From: Acidaminobacter sp964416305
GTDB lineage: Bacteria; Bacillota; Clostridia; Peptostreptococcales; Acidaminobacteraceae
DNA: 64,000 nucleotides
Direction of reading: 5' to 3'
Assembly (NCBI GenBank): GCA_964416305.1
Contig: CAYQDM010000012.1
Span: 1 to 64,000 of the forward strand
The translations under genes and the position numbers were made by a program. Positions 26,409 through 35,178 of this stretch are shown in pieces; the stretch's first letter is position 1; every line of letters begins with the position of its first letter. The notes under the pieces are model-generated. The model saw nothing but the letters and a program-made list of their open reading frames with translations, did no database searches and had not been told where the DNA came from.

Positions 26409-26603
26409 ACGAATTAATCAAAATCAAAAATTTTTACATGAAGTTCAGATTTAATCCAGTTTTGCTGAGTAATTGAACAAAAATCGATTCTTTTCATCTT
26501 TACTTAGGGGAGTGCCCCTTCAGAACCAAAATTGACAGAATATTCAAACTAGCAAGAGGTTGTTGTGTTGTCAATCTAAAAAATTATGGCGAGGAGAAAT
26601 GAC

Positions 26604-27413
26604 ATGTTGAAGAGAAAATACTTGTGGTGGGACCAATTATCAAAAGATGAAATTTTGGAAGATGTCAAAGAGTGTGATATTGCGATTTTGCCTATTGGAG
26701 CCATTGAGCAGCACGGACCTCATTGCCCATGCGGTAGTGATGCCTATAACGCTAAGGGATTAGCAGAACGCATTGCTGAAAAGACAGGCGCAATGCTGCT
26801 GCCGCTTATGCAATATGGCGCACACCCATATCATCACTGGTACATGCCGGGAAACCTCCCGCTTTCTTATGAAACTCATATAGGTTTGCTCTGTGATATT
26901 ATTCGAGCCGCGTCATTTACGGGCTACAAGAAATTCTTTATTTTATCTGCACACGGGCAACTTTCAACAACGATGGTTGCTGTACATAAATTAGGTTTGG
27001 AAGGATTCTTCACATTATCTTGTCACTGGTATGATCTTCTGAGAGACAATCAAACAGTGCTTTCAACGCCAATGGTTCATGCGGACGAAGCAGAGACATC
27101 TTTAGCATTATATATGTATCCTGAATACGTAGATATGAGCAAGGCTGTGGATGATGGCGGAGAACCGCTGGTCAGCAGAGAGTTCGTAAGTCTGCCGGGT
27201 ATGTCACCAAAACCCGGCCAGATGTTCTACTTCGAAGGTACAATGGCTAGACCTGAATACAAGGAACTGGAGACTGGCGTTATAGGCTGGGCAACAAGAG
27301 CGACAACAGAAAAAGGGGAACAAATCGTTACCCAGGCTGTCGACTACATAAGTAAAATCATTGAGGACGTAAAATTCAGATATCCTGTTGGAGTAGTACC
27401 ACCAGTAAAATAG
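26604..27413 (+). CDS. Creatininase-family amidohydrolase
   Basis: A 269-residue protein of the creatininase/creatinine amidohydrolase family. LPIGAIEQHGPHCPCGSDAYNA is the metal-binding motif (EQHGPHLP-x-x-D), YGAHPYHHWYMPGNLPLSYE follows, with SAHGQ (usually N-GHGGN) and VHADEAETSLAL supplying the second acidic residue. Members open small amide or lactam rings (creatinine, mycofactocin precursor, sugar-derived lactones), and the substrate here is unknown. GAGGAG (26591-26596) supports the start at 26604 over the in-frame ATG at 26586. First gene of the LacI-controlled operon. Confidence 0.82.
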   Translation: MLKRKYLWWDQLSKDEILEDVKECDIAILPIGAIEQHGPHCPCGSDAYNAKGLAERIAEKTGAMLLPLMQYGAHPYHHWYMPGNLPLSYETHIGLLCDIIRAASFTGYKKFFILSAHGQLSTTMVAVHKLGLEGFFTLSCHWYDLLRDNQTVLSTPMVHADEAETSLALYMYPEYVDMSKAVDDGGEPLVSREFVSLPGMSPKPGQMFYFEGTMARPEYKELETGVIGWATRATTEKGEQIVTQAVDYISKIIEDVKFRYPVGVVPPVK

Positions 27414-27495
27414 ACAGACCTCTATGGGTCCATTTCAGCAACAAAGGTTGGGCAACTTAAAAAATCACGGTTGAATTTTGAGGAGGCTAGTCAAA

Positions 27496-28767
27496 ATGGC
27501 ATATGAGTATTTGAAAGAAGCAAAGCCAGCTAAAGCAGAGGACTTAAGCGAACTTAGAGTAACGGTTGCGGACTTGATCCAACAGGTAAAAGTTGGCGGA
27601 GATCAAGCAGTCTATGAATTAGCAAAGAAGTTTGATAAGATTGATCGAAGAGCCCTCAAAGTGACGGAAGAAGAGTTTTACAATGCTCGAAAAGAAGTTC
27701 CGTTGACACTGAAAGAAGATATTAATTTTGGGATCAACCAAATCAGAAATTTCGCGAAAGCGCAGCGGGAGTCGCTGTCAGAGTTTGAAGCAGAGATTTA
27801 CCCGGGCATTCACCTCGGACATAGATTAATCCCTGTTGAAAACGTGGGTACATACGTGCCGGGTGGACGTTATCCAATTTTGTCCGCAGCTCAGATGCTG
27901 ATCGTGCCGGCTAAAGTTGCCGGTTCCAAACGCGTTATAGCGTGTACACCTCCAAGAAGCGACGGAAAAGTGCATCCTGCGGTCCTGTATGCTGCTCAGG
28001 AATCAGGCGTAGATGACGTTTATTGCATTGGCGGCGTCCAGGCAATTGCAGCCATGGCTTACGGCACAGAAACGATTAAGCCGGTTGACATCATTGCGGG
28101 GCCAGGAAACAAGTGGGTCACCGAAGCGAAGAGACAGGTAAATGGGATCGTTGGACTCGACTTACAGGCCGGACCAAGTGAAATCCTAATTATTGCAGAT
28201 GAAACTGGTGAAGCAGATATCATTGCTGCAGACCTTCTCGGGCAGCTCGAACATGATCCAAATGCCAGATGTTTGCTTGCTACGACGTCACGACAATTAG
28301 CTGTTGAAACAATCGCAGAAGTTGAAAAACAATTGAGTGTATTGTCAACTGCTGATGTAGCCAGAGTAGCTTGGGAAAACCAAGGTGAAGTTGTAGTAGT
28401 CTCTGATCTGAATGAAGCAGCGCATGTCGCAAACGACTGGGCACCAGAACACCTTGAAATTCACACAAAATATCCTAAAGTGTTGTTGCCGAAACTCACA
28501 AACTACGGTGCTGCATTTCTTGGCGTAGAGACAGCTGAAGTGTTTGCAGACAAAGTTGCCGGAACAAACCATACATTGCCAACTGCGAGAGCAGCACGCT
28601 ATACTGGCGGCGTTTGGGTGGGCACATTCCTCAAATGGCTGACACATCAGTGGGTCTCTCAGGATGGAATGAAGTTGCTTGCTGAAATTACGGTGAACCA
28701 GTCTACCATCGAAGGCATGGCCGCTCACGCAGAATCAGCCGCCATTCGTCTGAGAAAGATGAAGTAA
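27496..28767 (+). CDS. Histidinol-dehydrogenase-like (HisD family) oxidoreductase
   Basis: A 423-residue HisD-family protein. It has NVGTYVPGGRYPILSAAQMLIVPAKVAG, GGVQAIAAMAYGTETI, AGPGNKWVTEAKRQV, GPSEILIIADETG and the catalytic WAPEHLEIHT, then a zinc-site-like region GTNHTLPT. No other his genes are present. The transporter and regulator context indicate a catabolic paralogue that oxidises an alcohol to an acid, as HisD-like enzymes of sulfonate pathways do; this is inference. Start after AGGAGG (27481-27486). Follows the creatininase gene by 82 bp. Confidence 0.83.
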   Translation: MAYEYLKEAKPAKAEDLSELRVTVADLIQQVKVGGDQAVYELAKKFDKIDRRALKVTEEEFYNARKEVPLTLKEDINFGINQIRNFAKAQRESLSEFEAEIYPGIHLGHRLIPVENVGTYVPGGRYPILSAAQMLIVPAKVAGSKRVIACTPPRSDGKVHPAVLYAAQESGVDDVYCIGGVQAIAAMAYGTETIKPVDIIAGPGNKWVTEAKRQVNGIVGLDLQAGPSEILIIADETGEADIIAADLLGQLEHDPNARCLLATTSRQLAVETIAEVEKQLSVLSTADVARVAWENQGEVVVVSDLNEAAHVANDWAPEHLEIHTKYPKVLLPKLTNYGAAFLGVETAEVFADKVAGTNHTLPTARAARYTGGVWVGTFLKWLTHQWVSQDGMKLLAEITVNQSTIEGMAAHAESAAIRLRKMK

Positions 28768-28829
28768 CAGCAGTCGAGAGTATACAGACTTAGCTATAAT
28801 TCATCAAACGTACAAGGAGGCTGTGCCGC

Positions 28830-29348
28830 ATGGATGTATGCACAAGTATGGTGTTGGAAAGAAAAGAGATCGAAAGCGTACTTGAAAAATCTGAGATCAG
28901 CACAACAGAAGAGGCCGTGGCATTTGCTGACGCACTGACAAAAATCATTTGGAACCACAATCAACTCGGGCTGATCTATGACTATTATGATGAAAATGCA
29001 GTTTATAAAGGTGCGTATGGCAAGAAGATCACGGGTCCTGACAGTGTTGTTCTTGAATTTTTAGCCATGCAGGCAGCATTTCCAAATTTGAGAGTCCATA
29101 TTACTGAAAGTTTTGGCAGAGCACTTGAGGATGGTGGTTACGCTGTCTACCAGCGCTCCTATGCTGAAGGAACGAACTCCGGAACCAGCCAATATGGACC
29201 ACCAACTGGGAATAAGCTGAACGAGAGCAATTCTATGGGCCAAACGGTCTACCAAATTCATAAAGTCAATAATAGGTGGAAGGTAACGGAAGAGGTATCG
29301 CTTCGCAGCGAGGAAGTCATTGAGAAGTTGCTGAAAAACGAAGCTTAA
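28830..29348 (+). CDS. NTF2/SnoaL-like protein, first paralogue
   Basis: A 172-residue protein with the cone-shaped NTF2-like fold suggested by WNHNQLGLIYDYYDENAVYKG, a central SVVLEFLAMQAAFPNLRVHI and a C-terminal VYQIHKVNNRWKVTEEVS. Such small proteins are isomerases, cyclases, hydratases or ligand binders. Clearly related to the next gene (shared GLIYD-Y, EGT-SG--QYGP--G-KL and the W-KITEE end). AAGGAGG precedes the ATG. The function in the pathway is not predictable. Confidence 0.72.
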   Translation: MDVCTSMVLERKEIESVLEKSEISTTEEAVAFADALTKIIWNHNQLGLIYDYYDENAVYKGAYGKKITGPDSVVLEFLAMQAAFPNLRVHITESFGRALEDGGYAVYQRSYAEGTNSGTSQYGPPTGNKLNESNSMGQTVYQIHKVNNRWKVTEEVSLRSEEVIEKLLKNEA

Positions 29349-29417
29349 CTACTTTAGACGTCACAACCTATCATCAAGGGTTTCAGTGAAGACTTTTATC
29401 GAATGGGGGGCCGGGAT

Positions 29418-29930
29418 ATGTTGCCTAAGAGAAATACAGAAGAATTTCAAAGATTGCTGGACATAGTCAAACGAGCGGATCTGCAAACGCCCGCTGATGT
29501 GGAAGAATTTTTTGTCGCATACACAAAATGCATTTGGGATTACAAATTAGTCGGTTTGATTTATGACCATTACACAGATGAAACCGTCATTCATGGCGAA
29601 AATGGTGTGAACATTGCCGGGATTGATGCTGTCGTTCATCATACTCTGGAACGCCTCTACACCTTGCCGGATATGAGGATAAATTTTTCCGGGATTCACG
29701 CCTCAAAGGTCAGTGATGATGAATTTAAGTTCATTCAAATGACGTATCCTGAGGGCACGTTCACTGGGCCGTGTCAATATGGACCAGCAAACGGGAAAAA
29801 ACTCAGCCAGGATAATATCATGAATATGTGCGAATGCACTGTAAAGAAAATTGATGGCGTATGGAAAATAACCGAAGAATGGGGACTGCTTGGATACATG
29901 AAGTTTCTGTCTCAGGGCAGCGCGAATTAA
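29418..29930 (+). CDS. NTF2/SnoaL-like protein, second paralogue
   Basis: A 170-residue paralogue of the preceding protein. Shared segments include IWDYKLVGLIYDHYTDETVIHG, the EGTFTGPCQYGPANGKKL loop, and VKKIDGVWKITEEWG. Divergence is high, so the duplication is old and the pair may form a hetero-oligomer or act on successive intermediates. The start at 29418 follows a GGGGGG tract. After the stop comes a 200-bp spacer with no gene before the nitrilase-family gene. Confidence 0.72.
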   Translation: MLPKRNTEEFQRLLDIVKRADLQTPADVEEFFVAYTKCIWDYKLVGLIYDHYTDETVIHGENGVNIAGIDAVVHHTLERLYTLPDMRINFSGIHASKVSDDEFKFIQMTYPEGTFTGPCQYGPANGKKLSQDNIMNMCECTVKKIDGVWKITEEWGLLGYMKFLSQGSAN

Positions 29931-30141
29931 TTCTAGCTGCAGCTAATAACCTTGTCAATAAAACAAAATGCAATTGAATAATCTGTGATTTCAGACGGCT
30001 TAGGCGTTCATTTAATGGAAATGTCACTCATTTGTTTCAACTGGCAAATAGAACATTACGAACGCCAAGCTGTCCTATTTTTTACATAAAAATCAGGTGA
30101 AGCGGTTCAGTGATTCATCTCTATGATCTAAGGAGAAAAAT

Positions 30142-31035
30142 ATGACACAACCTAGCCAGGAAATCAGTGTTGCAATTGTCAACTTCAGTGTAAAATCCGG
30201 TGATAAAGCAGCAAATCTCAAGAGAATTGGAGAATTTGTTGAGGAAGCGGCACATCAAGGCGCAAACCTGATCTTATTCCCCGAAATGACCTTAACAGGC
30301 TATGATTACTACATTGACGACTCAGTCAAGAATGAGGACAAACTTGAGTTGGCAGAGACTATTCCGGGAGAAGCTACAGATTATATTTCCGAACTGACTA
30401 AACAGCATAATATCTATGCAGTGTTTGGCATGCCGGAACGGGAGAACGTTGGCAGCCGCATCTACAACTCAGCTGCTGTGGTGGGACCGGAAGGATTTAT
30501 TGGTGTCTACCGGAAAATTCATCCTTACGACAAGGAAAATATATGGTGTGTAAAAGGTGACAAACCTTTTATTTTTCATACGGCATGGGGACCAATTGGT
30601 ATTGGAATATGTTACGACACTTATCATTTTCCTGAACTAATGCGGTATTATGCCTGGAAAGGTTGTCGCCTATATTTGAATCTCACTGCTGTGATCAGGG
30701 AATCCGTTGTAAAAGACGCGTTTCATGAGGGCTATTTGACTTACTTAAAAAGTGGAGTCCTAATGAACCATATTTTTATAGCAAGTTCCAATCTGGTTGG
30801 CCTGGATCTTAAGAATACTTTTGGCGGTGGCAGCATACTTCTTGGACCTCAAGTTGTCAGTCACGATACAATTGCGTATAGCAGTTGTTATGGTGGGGAT
30901 ATAGATTGTGATTATGAGAGAATGTACGTTTCAAAAATTGATTTAACCTTGGCAAAGCGATCTATTTTTGAAAATAATCCATATACGGGAAGACCTGATT
31001 TTAGACCTGATTTATATTCAAACTTCAACGATTAA
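30142..31035 (+). CDS. Carbon-nitrogen hydrolase (nitrilase superfamily)
   Basis: A 297-residue nitrilase-superfamily amidase. The catalytic triad is visible: Glu in LILFPEMTLTGYD, Lys in GVYRKIHPYD, and the nucleophile Cys in IGIGICYDTYHFPE. Probably acts on an amide or N-carbamoyl bond of the imported compound, complementing the creatininase-like amidohydrolase upstream; this is inference. AAGGAG precedes the ATG. Last gene before the second LacI-controlled promoter. Confidence 0.85.
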   Translation: MTQPSQEISVAIVNFSVKSGDKAANLKRIGEFVEEAAHQGANLILFPEMTLTGYDYYIDDSVKNEDKLELAETIPGEATDYISELTKQHNIYAVFGMPERENVGSRIYNSAAVVGPEGFIGVYRKIHPYDKENIWCVKGDKPFIFHTAWGPIGIGICYDTYHFPELMRYYAWKGCRLYLNLTAVIRESVVKDAFHEGYLTYLKSGVLMNHIFIASSNLVGLDLKNTFGGGSILLGPQVVSHDTIAYSSCYGGDIDCDYERMYVSKIDLTLAKRSIFENNPYTGRPDFRPDLYSNFND

Positions 31036-31080
31036 ACCATTTATACCGGTTTGAATTATCTGAAAATTGTAATAATTATA

Positions 31081-31130
31081 TTGATTAAACCAAACAAAAG
31101 CATTATAATGATGATTGAGAATACGTATTC
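31081..31130 (+). promoter_or_regulatory. Promoter and perfect LacI operator of the ABC importer
   Basis: TTGATT (31081-31086), 17-bp spacer, TATAAT (31104-31109). The perfect palindrome GAATACGTATTC lies at 31119-31130, at the transcription start. The remaining leader (31131-31467) is AT-rich and holds no gene. Confidence 0.8.
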
Positions 31131-31392
31131 AAAAAAGTTATTACTTTATTCTAAATCAAAGATTTTTATTAAAGATTGAAAACGCATTGCTAACAACATA
31201 TTATTTTTTATCAAAATATCGAATTTTATTACATATTGGTACGTTTTCTGTAAAGTATGACATCAAATATTATGATTTAACGGTAAGTGTTGATCTTTAG
31301 CTTAAGCATTTGGCATTAAACGGACCAAACTATTTGGCTCGAAGGGATCATTTGTTTTAATTGGGCAATATTGTTTTTTTTGACTCAAATAA

Positions 31393-31404
31393 GAATACGC
31401 ATGC
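31393..31404. promoter_or_regulatory. Possible secondary LacI operator
   Basis: GAATACGCATGC matches 10 of 12 positions of the palindrome at 31119-31130 and lies 64 bp before the ABC ATPase start, 274 bp downstream of the main operator. It could serve as an auxiliary site for looping. Confidence 0.4.
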
Positions 31405-31467
31405 ATTGCATTCTCTCCACATCTTTTTTTCGAAAGATTGATTTGAGCTTAGGAGGTATCAAGAAAA

Positions 31468-32577
31468 ATGGCAAATGTGGTTTTGGAAAATATAAGCAAG
31501 AAATATGGCGATACCCTGGTTGTTGATAGCCAATCCTTAGAGATTAAGGATAAAGAGTTTCTAATATTGGTAGGTCCGTCGGGATGTGGTAAATCTACAA
31601 CACTTCGAATGATAGCCGGACTTGAGGAAATTTCTGAAGGCAATATTTACATAGACGGCCGGATCGTCAATGATGTTCAGCCAAAGGATCGCGATATAGC
31701 AATGGTGTTCCAAAACTACGCCTTGTATCCACATATGAAGATCTATGATAATTTGGCGTTTGCTTTGAAATTACGTAAATATTCTAAGGCTGAAATTGAT
31801 GAAAGAGTCAAAGTCGCTGCTAAAATGCTCTCCATAGAAGAGTATCTGAATCGAAAACCTGCTCAACTGTCAGGTGGACAAAGACAGAGAGTTGCGCTTG
31901 GCAGGGCGATCGTCAGAGAACCCAAAGTATTTCTCATGGATGAACCACTTTCCAATCTCGATGCGAAGTTAAGAGTACAGATGAGAACAGAGATTAAGAT
32001 GCTTCATGAACGTTTGAAAGCCACAATGATTTATGTTACCCATGATCAGACAGAGGCTATGACTATGGGGGACCGCCTCGCGGTTATGAAGGATGGTATT
32101 TTCCAGCAAGTTGATACACCGTTGGAATTGTACAATCGGCCGGTTAATAAGTTCGTCGCAGGATTTATAGGTTCACCTCATATGAACTTTGTTGAAAGTC
32201 TTTTGGTCTTTGACCAGGGCGAGTGGAGTCTCAATATTGACGAGTTTAAACTTGTGCTTGATCAAGATAAAGTGACCGAAAAGATGAAGTCTTTTTCAAA
32301 TAAGAGAGTCATTTTGGGAATCAGACCTGAAGACATTCATGAATCCAGAAGGGCGCAGAATCAGTCTTTGGGCAACCGGGTAATGGCTCGGGTTGAAGTA
32401 ACAGAACCTATGGGGTCAGAAACCTTTGTGAGTCTGCGGGTTAATGATAAGAAGGTTCTTGCGAAATTAACCAGCGAATTCAACGCTGCTCATGGAGAAC
32501 CGTGCGAACTTTCCTTCGATATGTCGAAATGTCATATTTTTGATTTGGAAACAGAAGAGAACATAAGCCTGAGATAG
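31468..32577 (+). CDS. Sugar-type ABC transporter ATPase (MsmK/UgpC family)
   Basis: A 369-residue ATPase of the CUT1 (MalK/MsmK/UgpC) type. Walker A GPSGCGKSTT, Q-loop MVFQNYALYPHM, signature LSGGQRQRVALGRAIV, Walker B VFLMDEPLSNLD, H-loop YVTHDQTEAMT, and a C-terminal OB-fold regulatory domain (ILGIRPEDIHE). It energises the importer whose binding protein and permeases follow. AGGAGG precedes the ATG. These ATPases are often shared by several importers. Confidence 0.92.
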   Translation: MANVVLENISKKYGDTLVVDSQSLEIKDKEFLILVGPSGCGKSTTLRMIAGLEEISEGNIYIDGRIVNDVQPKDRDIAMVFQNYALYPHMKIYDNLAFALKLRKYSKAEIDERVKVAAKMLSIEEYLNRKPAQLSGGQRQRVALGRAIVREPKVFLMDEPLSNLDAKLRVQMRTEIKMLHERLKATMIYVTHDQTEAMTMGDRLAVMKDGIFQQVDTPLELYNRPVNKFVAGFIGSPHMNFVESLLVFDQGEWSLNIDEFKLVLDQDKVTEKMKSFSNKRVILGIRPEDIHESRRAQNQSLGNRVMARVEVTEPMGSETFVSLRVNDKKVLAKLTSEFNAAHGEPCELSFDMSKCHIFDLETEENISLR

Positions 32578-32616
32578 TCAGCATTTAAAATTGTCTTCCC
32601 AAATTTTCAACCTCAG

Positions 32617-32652
32617 AGAATTGGATTGAATCAGGATCCCATGTCCAATTCT
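32617..32652 (+). other. Hairpin between ATPase and binding-protein genes
   Basis: AGAATTGGA (32617-32625) and TCCAATTCT (32644-32652) are perfect 9-bp arms with no clear T-run (TTGG follows). It may be a weak terminator or processing site. Confidence 0.4.
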
Positions 32653-32787
32653 TTGGCAGTTCATAGGCACAATGGTTTATTGGTAATTGAGTCAGAAAAG
32701 TAACTGAATCTTATTCAGGTTAGAAGAGAGGTGGAGAAATAACTATTATTTTGGGAGTAAGAGAATGATCATAGGAGGGGAAAAGTA

Positions 32788-34155
32788 ATGTCGAAAAAGT
32801 TGTTAGTCATCTTTATCATTCTAAGTTTAGTTCTAACTGGTTGTAGTTCGCAAGTCGCTCCTGAAGTCGCTGCAGAGAAAGAATTGGAATATATTGATTA
32901 TAATCTGCTGGCAGGGAAACCTTTTGAAGGCGAAACTATCAAAATCTTGAGTACTGCCGGTACTGTTCCTCAATTTTTAGCGATTAAGAATATGACGGCT
33001 GAATTCACAGAATTAACAGGAATTAACGTAGTATGGGATTATGTGGCATGGGATGCTTTCCAACAAACTTTTATGACTGAAGCCACTGCAGGTGCAGGTA
33101 CATATGATCAGCTCGTCTGGATTGATGCATGGGGTGCAGGCGCGCAAAACTATCTCTTGCCTTTAGATGAATATATTGCTCGAGACAATATTGATATGAG
33201 CGATTATCCGGAAGGTTTCCTTCAAACTGTAAAGATTGGAACAGATAATATTTACGGTATGCCTCACCGCGGCAACGGACTTATCCTGTTCTATAATAAA
33301 GCGATCTTTGATGAGCTTGGATTACAGCCGCCTGCAACTTGGGATGATTTCGTCGCGGTTTCTAAAGCTGTAGAAGAAGCAAAAGGATTTAAAGGCACAG
33401 CGCTTCCTTATACCATTAGTAATGGCCAGAATCTCATGGTTTGGTATGGAATGTTGTGGGGCAAAGGCGGAGATATCTTCAATGAAAATTGGGAGCCTGT
33501 CTTTAACAGCCCTGAAGGCGTAGAAGCAACTCAAGACTATATCGATTTCTTACTCAAGGATAAAATCATACCTGAAGGTGCAGTCACCTGGACCGAGGGA
33601 GAAACAGTCACCGAATTGCTTCAAGGAAGAAGTGCAATGAACGTCACTTGGTCTTGGCGTTATGAGAGCATGACTGATCCTACACAAGCTGTTGAAGGCG
33701 TACTTGGCAACATTGCAATGGCTCCGGCACCTGTATATCCAGGTCAAAAGGAATCCGTCAACTACGCTACAAACTTTGCAGTCAGTATCTCAAAAGATTC
33801 CAAACATAAAGACGCTGCCTGGGAATATATGAAGTTCATGAATAATGCAGAAGTTGAAAAGCGTCTGGTTATGGACAAATCCAGCCCTGAAACCAGCACT
33901 GTTGTGACTATGCACTCATCAAACCTGTTGGATCCGGATATCAACGCACTTCATGACGATTTGCAGAAAGTTACCTATGAAGTTCTGAAGACATCCAGAG
34001 CGCTGCCTATTACGCCTATGTGGCTGCAGGTTCAAGGTGTTTTGGAAGTCGCTATGAATAAAATGGCTTCCGGTGAGCCGGTTCAAGCATCACTTGACAG
34101 CGCTGCTGAAGAAGTAAAAGGTATTATGGAGCGCGCAGGCTACTATAAGAAATAA
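32788..34155 (+). CDS. ABC transporter solute-binding lipoprotein (family 1)
   Basis: A 455-residue lipoprotein: positive start, hydrophobic stretch, and lipobox LVLTGCSS (lipidated Cys at about 19). The mature part matches family 1 sugar-binding proteins: TAGTVPQFLAIKNM, ELTGINVVWDYVAWD, YGMPHRGNGLILFYNKAIFDELGLQPP and KDAAWEYMKFM. It captures the pathway substrate outside the membrane. AGGAGGGG precedes the ATG. A long palindrome follows the stop, probably protecting or attenuating the mRNA so that this protein is made in excess over the permeases. Confidence 0.9.
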   Translation: MSKKLLVIFIILSLVLTGCSSQVAPEVAAEKELEYIDYNLLAGKPFEGETIKILSTAGTVPQFLAIKNMTAEFTELTGINVVWDYVAWDAFQQTFMTEATAGAGTYDQLVWIDAWGAGAQNYLLPLDEYIARDNIDMSDYPEGFLQTVKIGTDNIYGMPHRGNGLILFYNKAIFDELGLQPPATWDDFVAVSKAVEEAKGFKGTALPYTISNGQNLMVWYGMLWGKGGDIFNENWEPVFNSPEGVEATQDYIDFLLKDKIIPEGAVTWTEGETVTELLQGRSAMNVTWSWRYESMTDPTQAVEGVLGNIAMAPAPVYPGQKESVNYATNFAVSISKDSKHKDAAWEYMKFMNNAEVEKRLVMDKSSPETSTVVTMHSSNLLDPDINALHDDLQKVTYEVLKTSRALPITPMWLQVQGVLEVAMNKMASGEPVQASLDSAAEEVKGIMERAGYYKK

Positions 34156-34170
34156 GACCTATTCAAAAAA

Positions 34171-34202
34171 TTCAGTGAAGCACGGATCCGTGCTTCACTG
34201 AA
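34171..34202 (+). other. 32-bp perfect palindrome between binding protein and permease genes
   Basis: Left arm TTCAGTGAAGCACGGA meets its exact reverse complement, centred between 34186 and 34187. The RNA would form a long stem with a minimal loop; AAATAACA follows rather than T-run. Typical position for an mRNA-stabilising stem in ABC operons. Confidence 0.7.
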
Positions 34203-34291
34203 ATAACAATTGAAATTTATGACTGACAGAGAACATAAACGTCCAATAATTGGACTCTGGCACCAAGGCATCTCTGATTGGAGGTACATAA

Positions 34292-35176
34292 GTGAGTGAG
34301 CTTCGACCTAAAGCAATTAAGAAATATCTGATTTTGCTGCCTGCACTGATAGTGATAATACTTACTTCGACCTATCCAATACTGTATTCATTTTGGTTGG
34401 GCTTCCAAAGATGGATGGTTTGGGAATCGCCAGCACCATTAGGATTCGTAGGCTTTGATAACTTTATCCGTGGATTTGCCGATCCTAAATTTCAAGAGGT
34501 CGTTGGTACTACTGCCCTATATACTGTGATTTCAGTTTCCATGTCAGTTGGAATAGGTCTCGGGATCGCAATGCTGCTTCAAAAATCCGGGAAATTGAAT
34601 ACCGTCATAAAAATGTTTTTGATCTTTCCGTTTGCAGTAAGCCCTGCACTCAAAGGTTTTACATTTAAATTTATGCTTAATCCTTCATTTGGCATTTTAG
34701 ACAGATCAATAAAATATATTTTCCCGTTCTTAGAAAACGTGGTGTGGTTGAATCATCCTTTCTGGGCTCTGTTTTGGCTGGCAATGTCCGAAGTATGGGG
34801 CTGGGCACCTCTGGTTGCTTTAATGTTTCTTGGTGCCTTGGGCTCGATTTCACCTTCAATATTTGAAGCGGCAAAACTCGATGGGACCAATAATTTTCAA
34901 CTCTTTATACATATAACACTGCCTTTGCTTAAGCCAGTCATTTTGGTAGTCACTTTACTCAGAACCATTTTTTCACTTAAAATGTTTGATCAAGTCGTAA
35001 CTATGACAGGTGGCGGACCTGGCTCATCGACACAAGTAATTAACTACTTCATTTATCAGACAGGATTTCGCTTTATGGATATGGGATATGCAGGCGCTTT
35101 GGCTACGACTCTGGTAATTGTGATGACAATCATTGCGTCAATATATGTCCGTACTCTTAATGGTAAGGAGGCGTAG
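34292..35176 (+). CDS. ABC transporter permease (MalF/UgpA-like)
   Basis: A 294-residue permease with six predicted membrane segments. The EAA-type coupling loop EAAKLDGTNNFQLFIHITLPLLKP contacts the ATPase. GTG start at 34292 after GGAGGT (34280-34285). It pairs with the following permease, whose start is 3 bp after this stop. Confidence 0.9.
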   Translation: MSELRPKAIKKYLILLPALIVIILTSTYPILYSFWLGFQRWMVWESPAPLGFVGFDNFIRGFADPKFQEVVGTTALYTVISVSMSVGIGLGIAMLLQKSGKLNTVIKMFLIFPFAVSPALKGFTFKFMLNPSFGILDRSIKYIFPFLENVVWLNHPFWALFWLAMSEVWGWAPLVALMFLGALGSISPSIFEAAKLDGTNNFQLFIHITLPLLKPVILVVTLLRTIFSLKMFDQVVTMTGGGPGSSTQVINYFIYQTGFRFMDMGYAGALATTLVIVMTIIASIYVRTLNGKEA

Positions 35177-35178
35177 TT

